50,464 bases of DNA from Nitrobacter sp. 62-23 (GTDB lineage: Bacteria > Pseudomonadota > Alphaproteobacteria > Rhizobiales > Xanthobacteraceae): assembly GCF_001897285.1 (NCBI RefSeq), contig NZ_MKSM01000006.1, forward strand, positions 1 to 50,464, written 5' to 3'. Position numbers and translations under genes: made by a program. Within the stretch, counting starts at the first letter, position 1. Each line of letters starts with the position of its first letter. Below the pieces are notes generated by a model. That model was not told the DNA's origin. It did no database searches and worked only from the letters and a program-made list of their open reading frames with translations. Shown here one piece after another: positions 10,460 to 19,052 of this stretch.

Positions 10460-12094
10460 ATGGCAACGTTGCTTCTTCCCTTTTCGCCGCGCTTCATCGT
10501 CCTGACGATCTGCGCGGTGGTCACGGCGCTTCTGGTTGGCCTCGGGATCGAGGACCGCGGGATCCGCGACGTGCTCATTGTTCCGATCCTGATCTTCGGG
10601 GCGCTGACCGCGCTCGGGATCCGGGATCTCCTGCAAAAGAGTCACGCCATCCTGCGCAACTATCCGATTTCGGCGCACATCCGTTTCCTGCTTGAAGAAA
10701 TCCGCCCGGAGATGCGGCAGTATTTCTTCGAGAGCGAAAAGGACGGCATGCCGTTCAGCCGGGACACGCGCTCCGTGATCTACCAGCGCGCCAAGATGAT
10801 GCTCGACAAGCGTCCGTTCGGCACCCAGGAAAGGGTCTATGGCGAAGGCTATGAATGGATGCACCATTCGATGGCGCCGACGCTGCATGCGGAGGAGAAG
10901 TTCCGCATTACCATCGGCGGACCGGATTGCGCGAAGCCCTATTCGGCCTCGGTCTTCAACATATCCGCGATGAGCTTCGGCGCGCTCAGTCCCAATGCGG
11001 TGCGCGCGCTCAATGCCGGCGCCAAAAAGGGTGACTTCGCCCACGACACCGGCGAGGGCGGCGTCAGTCGTTACCATCGCGAAGCTGGCGGCGACCTGAT
11101 CTGGGAGATCGGCTCCGGCTATTTCGGCTGCCGCAATCCTGACGGCAGCTTCAATGCCCGCGAATTCGCGCGCGTCGCGGCCGACGACCAGATTAAGATG
11201 GTCGAGCTCAAGATCAGCCAGGGAGCCAAGCCCGGCCATGGCGGTGTCTTGCCGGCCGCCAAGGTTTCCGAGGAGATTTCCAGCATTCGCGGCGTCGGCA
11301 TGGGAGAGGACTGTATTTCGCCGTCCCGTCACAAGGCATTCTCGACGCCGGTCGGCCTGATGAAATTCATCGCCGAGATGCGGCGCCTGTCGGGTGGCAA
11401 GCCGGTCGGGTTCAAGCTCTGCATCGGGCACAAATGGGAATTTCTCGCCATCTGCAAGGCGATGCTGCAAACCGGAATCTATCCCGATTTCATCGTCGTC
11501 GACGGCAAGGAGGGCGGCACCGGCGCCGCGCCGCTGGAATTCATGGATCACCTCGGCATGCCGATGCGCGAGGGCGTCAACTTCGTCCATAATGCGCTGA
11601 TCGGCATCAATGCACGTGACCGGATCAAGATCGGCGCGTCCGGCAAGATCGCAACCGGATTCGACGTCGCGCGCGCCATGGCGCTCGGCGCAGACTGGTG
11701 CAACTCGGCGCGCGGCTTCATGTTCGCGCTTGGCTGCATTCAGTCGCTGAACTGTCACACCGATCGCTGCCCGACCGGAATCGCCACGCAGGATCCGTCG
11801 CGCAGCCGCGCATTGGTGGTGCCGCACAAGCTCGAGCGGGTCTACAACTATCATCGCGCCACGTTGCTCGCGCTCACCGAGCTGATCGCCGCGGCGGGAC
11901 TGGAGCATCCGAGGGAGCTGCGCCCGATCCATTTCTCACAGCGCGTATCGAATACCGAGGTGGCATCATTCGACGCGCTTTATCCAACGTTGCGGCAAGG
12001 GGAACTGCTCGACGGCACCACCGATCCGCGCTTCCGCGACGCCTGGGCGCGGGCGCAGGCGGATTCGTTCGCGCCGGCGGATAAGGGTGGTTGA
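10460..12094 (+). CDS. FMN-binding glutamate synthase family protein
   Basis: A 544-residue protein related to the synthase domain of the glutamate synthase large subunit, without the glutaminase domain. Two N-terminal hydrophobic segments (FIVLTICAVVTALLVGLGI and VLIVPILIFGALTALGI) should anchor it in the inner membrane. The FMN barrel shows FNISAMSFGALSPNA, GEGGVSRYH and DGKEGGTGAAP. Near residues 425-437 a Cys-x5-Cys-x4-Cys set (CIQSLNCHTDRC) matches the 3Fe-4S ligands of glutamate synthase. GAGGAG lies 5 nt before the ATG at 10460, so I reject the upstream 82-codon extension. Members of this stand-alone family have no firmly assigned reaction; a redox role at the membrane is an inference. 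Confidence 0.87.
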   Translation: MATLLLPFSPRFIVLTICAVVTALLVGLGIEDRGIRDVLIVPILIFGALTALGIRDLLQKSHAILRNYPISAHIRFLLEEIRPEMRQYFFESEKDGMPFSRDTRSVIYQRAKMMLDKRPFGTQERVYGEGYEWMHHSMAPTLHAEEKFRITIGGPDCAKPYSASVFNISAMSFGALSPNAVRALNAGAKKGDFAHDTGEGGVSRYHREAGGDLIWEIGSGYFGCRNPDGSFNAREFARVAADDQIKMVELKISQGAKPGHGGVLPAAKVSEEISSIRGVGMGEDCISPSRHKAFSTPVGLMKFIAEMRRLSGGKPVGFKLCIGHKWEFLAICKAMLQTGIYPDFIVVDGKEGGTGAAPLEFMDHLGMPMREGVNFVHNALIGINARDRIKIGASGKIATGFDVARAMALGADWCNSARGFMFALGCIQSLNCHTDRCPTGIATQDPSRSRALVVPHKLERVYNYHRATLLALTELIAAAGLEHPRELRPIHFSQRVSNTEVASFDALYPTLRQGELLDGTTDPRFRDAWARAQADSFAPADKGG

Positions 12095-12100
12095 GCAGCT

Positions 12101-14134
12101 TCAAAACTCTCCGTGCAGTCGTCCGGAAAACACATGCACGGGGCCGCGGTCGGCGTTGTAGGCGGGGTTCGTAATGAACTGATAGTCTGCGGTCAGCGTG
12201 AACCGCTTGTCCAGCGCGTAGGCATAGTAGGCTTCCAGCACGCGCTCGCGGCGGTAGTTGAGCTGGCCGTCGCCGATAAGCACGCCGAGGCCGCCGGCGG
12301 CGATGAAGTCGCGGTGATCCCGTGACAGCGCGTTGATCGCGCCGCCGAGGCCGATCACGTCGTCCGGCCGGCTCCAGCGCGCGCCCTTGATCGAGGCGCC
12401 GAGCGCGAGGCTGGCGTCGATGTCGGTGAACGCCATGATCTCGGTCTTGCCGTCGTTCCAGCTCCAGCGGCCGAACAGCCCGATGTCGTCGGTGACCGCC
12501 TGCTCGACGTTGACGACATAGCCGTACTTGATGCGCCCTGTGCGGGTCTGCGCGATGTCGAGGTCGAAAGCGGGATTGTTCAGCGTGTCGCGATAGCTGC
12601 CCATATAGGCGCTGTTGATCCAGCCGAGGGTCCGGATCGCGCCGGGCCGCCCGAACAGAGAGTGTCGCGTCTCCAATTCCACCACATATTCGCCGCGCTG
12701 GAACAGGCGGGTGTCGAAGCTGTTGGAGTTCGATTCCGAATCCATCAGGAAATAGCCGCCGCGCAGCGCCCAGCGTTTCTGGTTAAGTTCCGCTGTCACG
12801 CCGTAGCTCAGTCCGACCTTGTCGGCGGAATAGTCGAAGGCGCCCGGCGCCCACAGCGCCCAGTTCATGAAGTCCTTGCGGGTGTCCTTGGCATAGGCGT
12901 TGCCGTCGAAGACGTCGGTCACCGCGAACTTGCCGGCCTGAACTGTCAGCCGCGAAATGTCGGCCTTGCCCGCCAGTTGCGTCGGTCCGCTGGGCAAATC
13001 CTCCTGCTCGCCGCCGAAGCCAAAGGTCTGGCGCACGAACAGCCGCGACGTATTGTAGTGCGGGTAGGGGAAGTTGGACTTTTGCGCTTCGCCGCTCGGG
13101 AAGCCTGCGACGCCGACGGTATCGCTGAGGCCGAACCCCTGCAGCAGTTCGGGGTTGTAATAGACCTCGCCGCCGTCCCAGAGCCGCGCGTTCAAAAACA
13201 GGCTGTTGCTCCAGGTCGCCTGATATTGCGCGGCCGGACTCAGGCTGTTGGCGCCGCTGTAGGGCGCGCGGAACGACGGATAGCCCTGGCCGAGATAGGT
13301 GGTCTGGCCGTGAATCTCCCAGCGGTCGGATTCGGGATCGGCGAGGGCCCCGATATGACGGTCCGCGATTCCGGTCGAGTCACCGAACTGACGGTTGAGC
13401 CCGATGCGGATCGACTGAAAATCCATCGTCGAGGCGTATTGCGCAGCCGACGGGAACTGAACGGCCGCCTTGTCGAACCGGTAATAGAGATATTCGAGCC
13501 GGGCGCTCCAGTGCGGCGCAAAGGCGTATTCGAGGCCTGCGCCGGCAGCCCACCCGAGACGCATGTCAAGCGACTTCTCCTGATCGCCCGACGGCAGAAC
13601 GTTGAGATAGCGTTCGCCGGTGAAGGCAAGGCCGCCGCTGGCAAAAGCGAGCCACGGGCCTATTGCATAGCCGATCCGTCCGCGCGCCGATCCGATAAAG
13701 TCCCATTGATGCGTGACGTCGGAGCGCGGACTCGCGAGCGTTGAGATGATCGAATTCGAATCGATGTAGCTCGGAAACGAGATGTCGGCTTCGAGGCCGA
13801 GCAACAGGCCTGAGGGAAGCCGGAGGTTGTAGCCGGCCTGGATGCCACCGATGATGCCGCCGAAATCATTGCGGCCGATGGTCGGCGCAGGGTCGACGAG
13901 CGACGCCGCCGACCGGCCGCCACCAAACCCGGCATGTGCGCCGATATAGAGGCCGGTCCAGTCGAAGGCGGTCATGGGGCGGGCGGTCTCGACCACGGGC
14001 AGGTCTGCCGCGCGCGCGAACTCTTTCGGCGCCAGCAGGCTCGCCGTCAGGCTGGCGAGAACGCATGTCGCGCGTCCTAACGCTTGCACCGGCCGCACGT
14101 GACCCAATCTCATCCGCCCTGTCACAAGTTTCAT
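12101..14134 (-). CDS. Two-domain outer membrane protein: Omp25-like barrel plus OprB-type porin
   Basis: A 677-residue exported protein. After a signal sequence ending near residue 42, residues ~50-255 form an Omp25/Omp31-like eight-stranded barrel (FDWTGLYIGAHAGFGGG, GGIQAGYNL, ARLEYLYYRF, and IRIGLNRQFG as the closing strand). Residues ~275-677 match OprB-type carbohydrate porins (WEIHGQTTYLGQGYPSFRAP, RLTVQAGKFAVTDVFDGNAY, DVIGLGGAINALSRDHRDF, and a final strand ending in Phe). It should form sugar-permeable outer-membrane channels. Such a tandem of two barrel domains in one chain is unusual; both look complete. A good promoter lies 52-80 bp upstream. The gene is convergent with the glutamate-synthase-like gene, 6 bp from its stop. 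Confidence 0.85.
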   Translation of the reverse strand: MKLVTGRMRLGHVRPVQALGRATCVLASLTASLLAPKEFARAADLPVVETARPMTAFDWTGLYIGAHAGFGGGRSAASLVDPAPTIGRNDFGGIIGGIQAGYNLRLPSGLLLGLEADISFPSYIDSNSIISTLASPRSDVTHQWDFIGSARGRIGYAIGPWLAFASGGLAFTGERYLNVLPSGDQEKSLDMRLGWAAGAGLEYAFAPHWSARLEYLYYRFDKAAVQFPSAAQYASTMDFQSIRIGLNRQFGDSTGIADRHIGALADPESDRWEIHGQTTYLGQGYPSFRAPYSGANSLSPAAQYQATWSNSLFLNARLWDGGEVYYNPELLQGFGLSDTVGVAGFPSGEAQKSNFPYPHYNTSRLFVRQTFGFGGEQEDLPSGPTQLAGKADISRLTVQAGKFAVTDVFDGNAYAKDTRKDFMNWALWAPGAFDYSADKVGLSYGVTAELNQKRWALRGGYFLMDSESNSNSFDTRLFQRGEYVVELETRHSLFGRPGAIRTLGWINSAYMGSYRDTLNNPAFDLDIAQTRTGRIKYGYVVNVEQAVTDDIGLFGRWSWNDGKTEIMAFTDIDASLALGASIKGARWSRPDDVIGLGGAINALSRDHRDFIAAGGLGVLIGDGQLNYRRERVLEAYYAYALDKRFTLTADYQFITNPAYNADRGPVHVFSGRLHGEF

Positions 14135-14185
14135 CCGCCAAGCCGACGCAAACCACCGAGTGGGACGTGGTTGCTGCTGCCTTCG

Positions 14186-14214
14186 ATATTATTGCAACTA
14201 ATTCGCAATAGCAA
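14186..14214 (-). promoter_or_regulatory. Candidate porin promoter with internal inverted repeat
   Basis: On the minus strand TTGCTA (14209-14214) and TAATAT (14186-14191) are separated by exactly 17 nt, about 50-80 bp upstream of the porin ATG. The spacer contains an inverted repeat, ATTGC-N9-GCAAT (14191-14209), which would overlap bound RNA polymerase and looks like an operator. The local sequence is AT-rich compared with its surroundings. No regulator can be named. Confidence 0.5.
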
Positions 14215-14423
14215 CTACTATCAAGCACCCCCCAAGGAAACGCCCAGAGCCATCCAGAAATCCCATCCGGGTGTAACGGGGGTACGACGGGATTTGGCCG
14301 CGACGCCGTGCAGGAGAGCCAAAAACCATGGGTTTGCGGGTGGACGGCGGGTTGGGGACAGGATTGCCGGGTGCGTCGCGTTGATGGCGGCGGCAAATGC
14401 CGACGCGGGCGTTGTCGCAGCGG

Positions 14424-15242
14424 TTAGCCCCGATCGCCCGGGCCGGCCGTCAGCACCGCCGGATCGAACCGCGCCATGTCGGCCAGCAATTCGCAGAACG
14501 CGCGGGCGCCGTGCTCGATAAGTCGCTCGCCCTTTTCCGCCGACGCCTGGGTCGCATCGCCCACCGCGCCGCTCGGGTGAAGGTCCTGCGTCTGCCATGC
14601 AAACGGCGCCGGCCGCTGCGTGCCGAGCCAGCGATAGGTTTTTTCGATCGCGATGCTCGCAGGACGGAAGTTTGCGATTCTGTCGCGGCGGACGTGTTCC
14701 GGGTAGCGCGCCAGCATGATTGAGGTTTCAACCGCGCCGCCGTGGATGCCGTGACGCAATTCCGCCGCATCGAACAGCCCGTCCGGCACGCCGAAGCGCG
14801 ACCACGCGGTGGTGACCGCGAGCATCCGATGCCGCGCACGCAGGTCCTGCGCCACCATCGTCATCGTCGCGCTGTTGCCGCCGTGACTGGACACCATCAC
14901 GATTTTTCGAATCCCGCTCCGCGCGACCTCTTCGCCGAGCGCGGTCCACCCCTTCAGCGCCGCCTCGTTGGTCAATGTCTGCGTGCCCGGAAAGTCGGTG
15001 TGCTCGGTTGAAATGCCGACCGGCTGCACCGGCAGAACGGTCGCGGGTATGTGCTGCGGCAGCAGCTTGCGAAGGCGCGCAAGGTAGGCTTCCGCGATCA
15101 GCACGTCGGTCGAAAGCGGCAGATGCGGACCGTGCTGCTCGGTCGCCGCCAGCGGCAGCACCGCGATCCAGTTTGCAGCCGCGCCAGGCGGCACGTCGGG
15201 CCAGTGGATGGCGAGCCAGTCGAAAGGGGGTATCCGGGTCAT
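14424..15242 (-). CDS. Creatininase-family amidohydrolase
   Basis: A 272-residue protein of the creatininase fold. It shows the metal-binding motif EQHGPHLPLSTDVLIAE (about residues 34-50) and SSHGGN (about 118), plus a Glu in GGAVETSIML (about 164). Family members cleave cyclic or linear amides (creatinine, formamide intermediates in riboflavin and mycofactocin pathways) using two divalent metal ions in the cytoplasm. It is transcribed away from an ABC importer whose first gene starts 132 bp away, so the two units probably share a control region, and the enzyme may act on the imported compound. The actual substrate is unknown. Confidence 0.85.
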   Translation of the reverse strand: MTRIPPFDWLAIHWPDVPPGAAANWIAVLPLAATEQHGPHLPLSTDVLIAEAYLARLRKLLPQHIPATVLPVQPVGISTEHTDFPGTQTLTNEAALKGWTALGEEVARSGIRKIVMVSSHGGNSATMTMVAQDLRARHRMLAVTTAWSRFGVPDGLFDAAELRHGIHGGAVETSIMLARYPEHVRRDRIANFRPASIAIEKTYRWLGTQRPAPFAWQTQDLHPSGAVGDATQASAEKGERLIEHGARAFCELLADMARFDPAVLTAGPGDRG

Positions 15243-15373
15243 ATCACGCAGCGTTTCATCGAGCCGGAATGCGGGCTATAGCGTTTGCGGGCGAAGCATG
15301 TCCTCGGGCAGCCAGGGTTCGCGCCGATCCCGGTCGCCTCCCAATCATGAGCCAGAACGATCGAGAGAGTCCA

Positions 15374-16429
15374 ATGATGCGTCTTGTCCTTCTGCTGCGA
15401 ACGTTAACGGCCGGACTGGTGCTGGCGCTTGGCCTCACCGCGGGCGCTGTGGCCTCGCCAGCGCTGGACAAGGTCTCCTTTGGCACCAACTGGGTCGCCG
15501 AGGGCGAGCACGGCGGCTTCTTTCAGGCGCTGGCCGACGGCACCTACAAGAAATACGGCCTCGACGTGACCATCGTGCCGGGCGGCCCCAACGTCAATAA
15601 CCGGGTGCTCCTGATTTCCGGCAAGCTCGATTTCTTCATGACCGCGAACACGCTGCAATCGTTCGATGCGGTTGCCAACAACGTGCCGGTCGTCGCGGTT
15701 GCCGCCATGTTCCAGAAGGATCCGCAGGTTTTTCTCGCGCATCCTGAATCGAAGGTGACGAAAATCGAGGACCTGAAGCCGCTCACTCTGTACGTCTCCA
15801 AGGAAGGCATCGCGAGCTACTTCCAGTGGCTCAAATCGGAGTATGGTTTCAGCGGAGAGAAGGTCAAACCCTATACCTTCAACGCGCAGCCCTTTCTCGC
15901 CGACAAGAACAGCGCGATGCAGGGCTACGTCACCTCGGAACCGTTCGCGGTGGAGAAGCGGGCCGGTTTCAAGCCGACGGTGATCCTGCTTGCGGATGCC
16001 GGATTCAACCCGTATTCGACCCTGATCGAGACCCGTCGTGATCTGGTCGAGCACAAGCAGGACCTCGTGCAGCGCTTCGTCGACGCCTCGATCGTCGGCT
16101 GGTATACTTACCTGTACGGCGACAACACGGCCGGCAATGCCATGATCAAGAAGCTCAATCCCGAAATGACCGACGATCTCCTGGCCTATTCGGTGGCGAA
16201 GATGAAGGAGTATGGCATCGTCGATTCCGGCGACTCCTTGCGCGACGGCATCGGCGCCATGAGCGATGCGCGCTATGCGAACTTCTTCGACAAAATGGTA
16301 CGGGCAGGCGTGGTGCGCCGGGACATCGATTTCCGCAAGGCCTATACGCTGCAGTTCGTCAACAAGGGCGTCGGTCTCGACTTGAGACCTGAGAACTTGC
16401 GGCCCAAGAGCTCGCCGATCAAGAAATAG
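15374..16429 (+). CDS. ABC importer substrate-binding protein (SsuA/THI5-like)
   Basis: A 351-residue periplasmic protein. The signal peptide (MMRLVLLLRTLTAGLVLALG to about residue 28, AVASPA) precedes a type-II binding fold: VSFGTNWVAEGEHGGFFQAL, then NNRVLLISGKLDFFMTANT and GYVTSEPFAVEKRAGF. This is the NMT1/THI5/SsuA pattern used for sulfonates, thiamine precursors, pyrimidines and similar small molecules. I place the start at 15374, where GAGAGAG precedes paired ATG codons; the frame is open much further upstream, but that part overlaps the creatininase gene. It heads an operon with the ATPase, permease and dehydrogenase genes. Confidence 0.87.
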   Translation: MMRLVLLLRTLTAGLVLALGLTAGAVASPALDKVSFGTNWVAEGEHGGFFQALADGTYKKYGLDVTIVPGGPNVNNRVLLISGKLDFFMTANTLQSFDAVANNVPVVAVAAMFQKDPQVFLAHPESKVTKIEDLKPLTLYVSKEGIASYFQWLKSEYGFSGEKVKPYTFNAQPFLADKNSAMQGYVTSEPFAVEKRAGFKPTVILLADAGFNPYSTLIETRRDLVEHKQDLVQRFVDASIVGWYTYLYGDNTAGNAMIKKLNPEMTDDLLAYSVAKMKEYGIVDSGDSLRDGIGAMSDARYANFFDKMVRAGVVRRDIDFRKAYTLQFVNKGVGLDLRPENLRPKSSPIKK

Positions 16430-16440
16430 ATCCGGTGCCG

Positions 16441-17235
16441 ATGATCGAGCCCGCAACAGCGCCATCCGAGTCCGGCACGAGTCCGCGCGTGGGTGACGCC
16501 GTGAGCATGAAGGGCGTCACGAAACGCTACGACGGCGGTGTGGCGGCGCTGGGACCACTCGATTTCAATGTGCGCAAAGGCGATTTCGTGTCGCTGCTCG
16601 GGCCGTCCGGCTGCGGGAAATCGACCGCGCTACGGATCATCGCCGGCTTGAGCGCGCCGACCTCCGGCACGGTTCATGTTGCCGGCGGCGGCCGCTCCAT
16701 CGGCTTCGTGTTTCAGGAGCCGACGTTGATGCCGTGGGCCAGCGTGCGCGACAATGTGGCGCTGCCGCTGAAGCTTGCGCGCCGTTCACGCTCGGACATC
16801 GAGGGACATGTCGAGTCCGCGCTGGCGCGCGTCGGGTTGGCCGAATTCGCGGCCGCCTATCCGCGCGAATTGTCCGGCGGCATGAGGATGCGGGTGTCGC
16901 TGGCGCGCGCGCTCGTCACCGATCCGGATATTCTTTTGATGGACGAGCCGTTCGCGGCGCTCGACGAGATCACCCGCTTCCGCCTCAACAACGATCTGCT
17001 GGCGTTGTGGCGCGACTTGCGCAAGACCGTCATCTTCGTCACCCATTCGGTGTTCGAGTCGGTCTATCTGTCGCGCCGCGTCGTGGTGATGACGCCGCGC
17101 CCCGGCCGGATCAGCGCCGAACACCGCATCGACACGGTCGAGCCGCGGGACGAGGATTTCAGGACCTCGGCGGAATATGCCGCCTATTGCCGCGAGGTGT
17201 CGGCCGCGCTGTCGCGGGCGGCGGCACGCCCATGA
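16441..17235 (+). CDS. ABC importer ATPase (SsuB/TauB-like)
   Basis: A 264-residue ATP-binding subunit with Walker A GPSGCGKST (about residues 57-65), Q-loop VFQEPTLMPW, signature LSGGMRMRVSLARAL, Walker B DILLMDEPFAALDE and the switch H in VTHSVFESVYLS. VTHSVFE rather than the usual THD after Walker B, and the early MPWASVRDN, are typical of the nitrate/sulfonate/taurine subgroup. It powers uptake with the permease, whose start overlaps its stop by 4 nt (ATGA). It follows the binding-protein gene by 11 nt; a GTG at 16435 is an equally possible start, since neither has a clear ribosome-binding site. Confidence 0.88.
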   Translation: MIEPATAPSESGTSPRVGDAVSMKGVTKRYDGGVAALGPLDFNVRKGDFVSLLGPSGCGKSTALRIIAGLSAPTSGTVHVAGGGRSIGFVFQEPTLMPWASVRDNVALPLKLARRSRSDIEGHVESALARVGLAEFAAAYPRELSGGMRMRVSLARALVTDPDILLMDEPFAALDEITRFRLNNDLLALWRDLRKTVIFVTHSVFESVYLSRRVVVMTPRPGRISAEHRIDTVEPRDEDFRTSAEYAAYCREVSAALSRAAARP

Positions 17236-18068
17236 CCGTCTCCGCTCCGTCAGCGCCAGCCGGCCGCGAGGCATCGGAACGCGATCGGCGCGCGCCGGTC
17301 GCGCGCGTGCTGTTGCCGGTCGCGGTGCTGGGAGCCGGCGTTCTGGTGTGGCATGTCATCGTGCAGGTCTATGCCATTCCGCCCTATGTGTTGCCGGGCC
17401 CCATGCTGGTGGCGACGACGCTGGTACGGGACTGGCCGATCCTGTGGCAATCGCTGCTGACGACCCTGCTGACCACCGCCGAGGGTTTCGCCGCGGCAGT
17501 GGTGGGCGGCATCGCGCTGGCGCTCTTGTTCAATCAGTCGAAATGGCTGGAGCATGCGCTCCTGCCCTATGCGATAATCCTGCAGGTCACGCCGGTGATC
17601 GCGATCGCGCCGCTGCTTCTGATCTACCTGCCGCAGCAGACCGCGGTGGTGGTCTGCGCCTGGATCGTCGCGTTCTTTCCGGTGCTGTCGAACACCACGC
17701 TGGGCCTTAATTCGGTGGATCGTAATCTGGAGGGGATGTTCCGCCTTTACGGCGCATCGCGGCTGCAGACGCTGCGTCATCTGAAACTGCCGGCGGCGCT
17801 GCCCTACATCCTCGGCGGATTGCGCATCGCCGGGGGCCTGTCGCTGATCGGAGCGGTGGTTGCGGAAATCGCGGCGGGGTCGGCCGGCGCCGGCTCCGGG
17901 CTCGCCTACAGGATCGCCGAATCCGGTTACCGGCTCAACATTCCGCGCATGTTCGCGGCGTTGTTGTTGCTCTCGGTTGCGGGCATTGTCATTTATATGT
18001 GCCTTGCGGCGGTGTCGTATCTGATGTTGCGGCGCTGGCACGAAAGCGCGCTCGGAAAGGACAACTAG
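17232..18068 (+). CDS. ABC importer permease (SsuC-like)
   Basis: A 278-residue inner-membrane protein with about six hydrophobic segments: VLLPVAVLGAGVLVWHVIV, AEGFAAAVVGGIALALLF, ILQVTPVIAIAPLLLIYL, VVVCAWIVAFFPVLS, LSLIGAVVAEIAAG and MFAALLLLSVAGIVIYMCL. The cytoplasmic coupling loop RLYGASRLQTLRHLKLPAALPYI is the EAA motif of the nitrate/sulfonate family. The start is the ATG overlapping the ATPase stop by 4 nt; the frame is open for 166 codons further upstream inside the ATPase gene, which is an artefact. The next gene overlaps its stop by one base, so translation is very likely coupled. Confidence 0.88.
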   Translation: MTVSAPSAPAGREASERDRRAPVARVLLPVAVLGAGVLVWHVIVQVYAIPPYVLPGPMLVATTLVRDWPILWQSLLTTLLTTAEGFAAAVVGGIALALLFNQSKWLEHALLPYAIILQVTPVIAIAPLLLIYLPQQTAVVVCAWIVAFFPVLSNTTLGLNSVDRNLEGMFRLYGASRLQTLRHLKLPAALPYILGGLRIAGGLSLIGAVVAEIAAGSAGAGSGLAYRIAESGYRLNIPRMFAALLLLSVAGIVIYMCLAAVSYLMLRRWHESALGKDN

Positions 18069-19051
18069 TGGCTGCGCCTGCCTCATCGGACAAGATTGAC
18101 CTGCTGGTTTACGGGCCGCCCAAGCCGACCGTCGACAACGGCTTCACCGACCGCTTCGTGCTGCATCATGCCGAGAAACAAGCCGATCTGGAGAGGCTCG
18201 CGCCCGCGGTCGCCGGAAAAATCCGTGGCATGGCCGTCACCTGTCTGGTGCCGGCCGGCAGCGTGGTGCAGGCGCGTTTTCCCGAACTCGAAATCATATC
18301 GACCTTCGGCGTCGGCTACGATCACGTCGATACGGCTCACGCGCGCGACCACAACGTGGTCGTCACCAACACGCCGGATGTTCTGACCGAGGAGGTTGCG
18401 GACGTCGCGCTTGGCCTTCTGATCGCGACGCTGCGCGATTTCGTCAGGGCGGATCGCCATGTGCGGGAGGGATCGTGGGCGACGCGGAATTTTCCCCTGA
18501 GCGCCGGCTCGCTGCGCGACCGCACGGTCGGCATGGTCGGCATGGGCCGGATCGGTCAGGCGATTGCTCGCCGGCTCGATGCGTCGCGGGTACCGGTCGT
18601 CTATCATTCGCGCAGGCCGGCGGCGGGCGTGTCCTATCGGCACTATCCGAACCTGATCGAGATGGCGAAGGAGGTGGATACGCTGATCGTCATCACGCCG
18701 GGAGGGGCATCGACGGAGAAGCTGATCAATGCCGATGTGCTGGCGGCGCTCGGGACGCGCGGCGTCGTCATCAACCTGGCGCGCGGCTCGGTCATTGACG
18801 AACCGGCACTGATCCATGCCCTGAAATCCGGCATTATCCTGGCGGCTGGTCTCGACGTGTTCGCCAAGGAACCGCACGTTCCCGAGGAGTTGCGCGCGTT
18901 GCAGAACGTGGTGCTGTTGCCGCACATCGGTTCGGCGTCGGTGGTGACGCGCAATGCGATGGACCAGCTTGTCGTTGACAACATCAGGGCCTGGTTCGCC
19001 GGCAAGCCGCCGCTGACGCCGGTTCCGGAAACACCGGTGAAAGGGCGATAG
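18068..19051 (+). CDS. D-isomer-specific 2-hydroxyacid dehydrogenase
   Basis: A 327-residue NAD(P)-dependent oxidoreductase of the glyoxylate/hydroxypyruvate reductase type. The Rossmann domain shows GMVGMGRIGQAIARRL (about residues 157-172). The catalytic triad appears as Arg in NLARGSVIDE, Glu in GLDVFAKEP and His in PHIGSAS. It starts with GTG at 18068, sharing a single base with the permease stop (TAGTG). This tight coupling says it belongs to the importer operon and probably reduces or oxidises a 2-oxo or 2-hydroxy acid derived from the imported substrate. The exact substrate is unknown; hydroxypyruvate, glyoxylate or a branched 2-oxoacid are all possible. Confidence 0.88.
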   Translation: MAAPASSDKIDLLVYGPPKPTVDNGFTDRFVLHHAEKQADLERLAPAVAGKIRGMAVTCLVPAGSVVQARFPELEIISTFGVGYDHVDTAHARDHNVVVTNTPDVLTEEVADVALGLLIATLRDFVRADRHVREGSWATRNFPLSAGSLRDRTVGMVGMGRIGQAIARRLDASRVPVVYHSRRPAAGVSYRHYPNLIEMAKEVDTLIVITPGGASTEKLINADVLAALGTRGVVINLARGSVIDEPALIHALKSGIILAAGLDVFAKEPHVPEELRALQNVVLLPHIGSASVVTRNAMDQLVVDNIRAWFAGKPPLTPVPETPVKGR

Positions 19052-19052
19052 C

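Noticed and set aside
10280-11932. A 550-codon minus-strand frame opposite the glutamate-synthase-like gene
   Set aside because: Low-complexity Ala/Arg/Asp composition and no motifs; the opposite strand has FMN and Fe-S motifs. It is a shadow frame.
14975-15373. An upstream extension of the substrate-binding protein
   Set aside because: It overlaps the creatininase gene on the other strand, lacks a ribosome-binding site, and would bury the signal peptide.
16734-17231. A long upstream extension of the permease frame inside the ATPase gene
   Set aside because: Arg/Gly-rich shadow of the ATPase. The ATG at 17232 overlaps the ATPase stop by the usual 4 nt.
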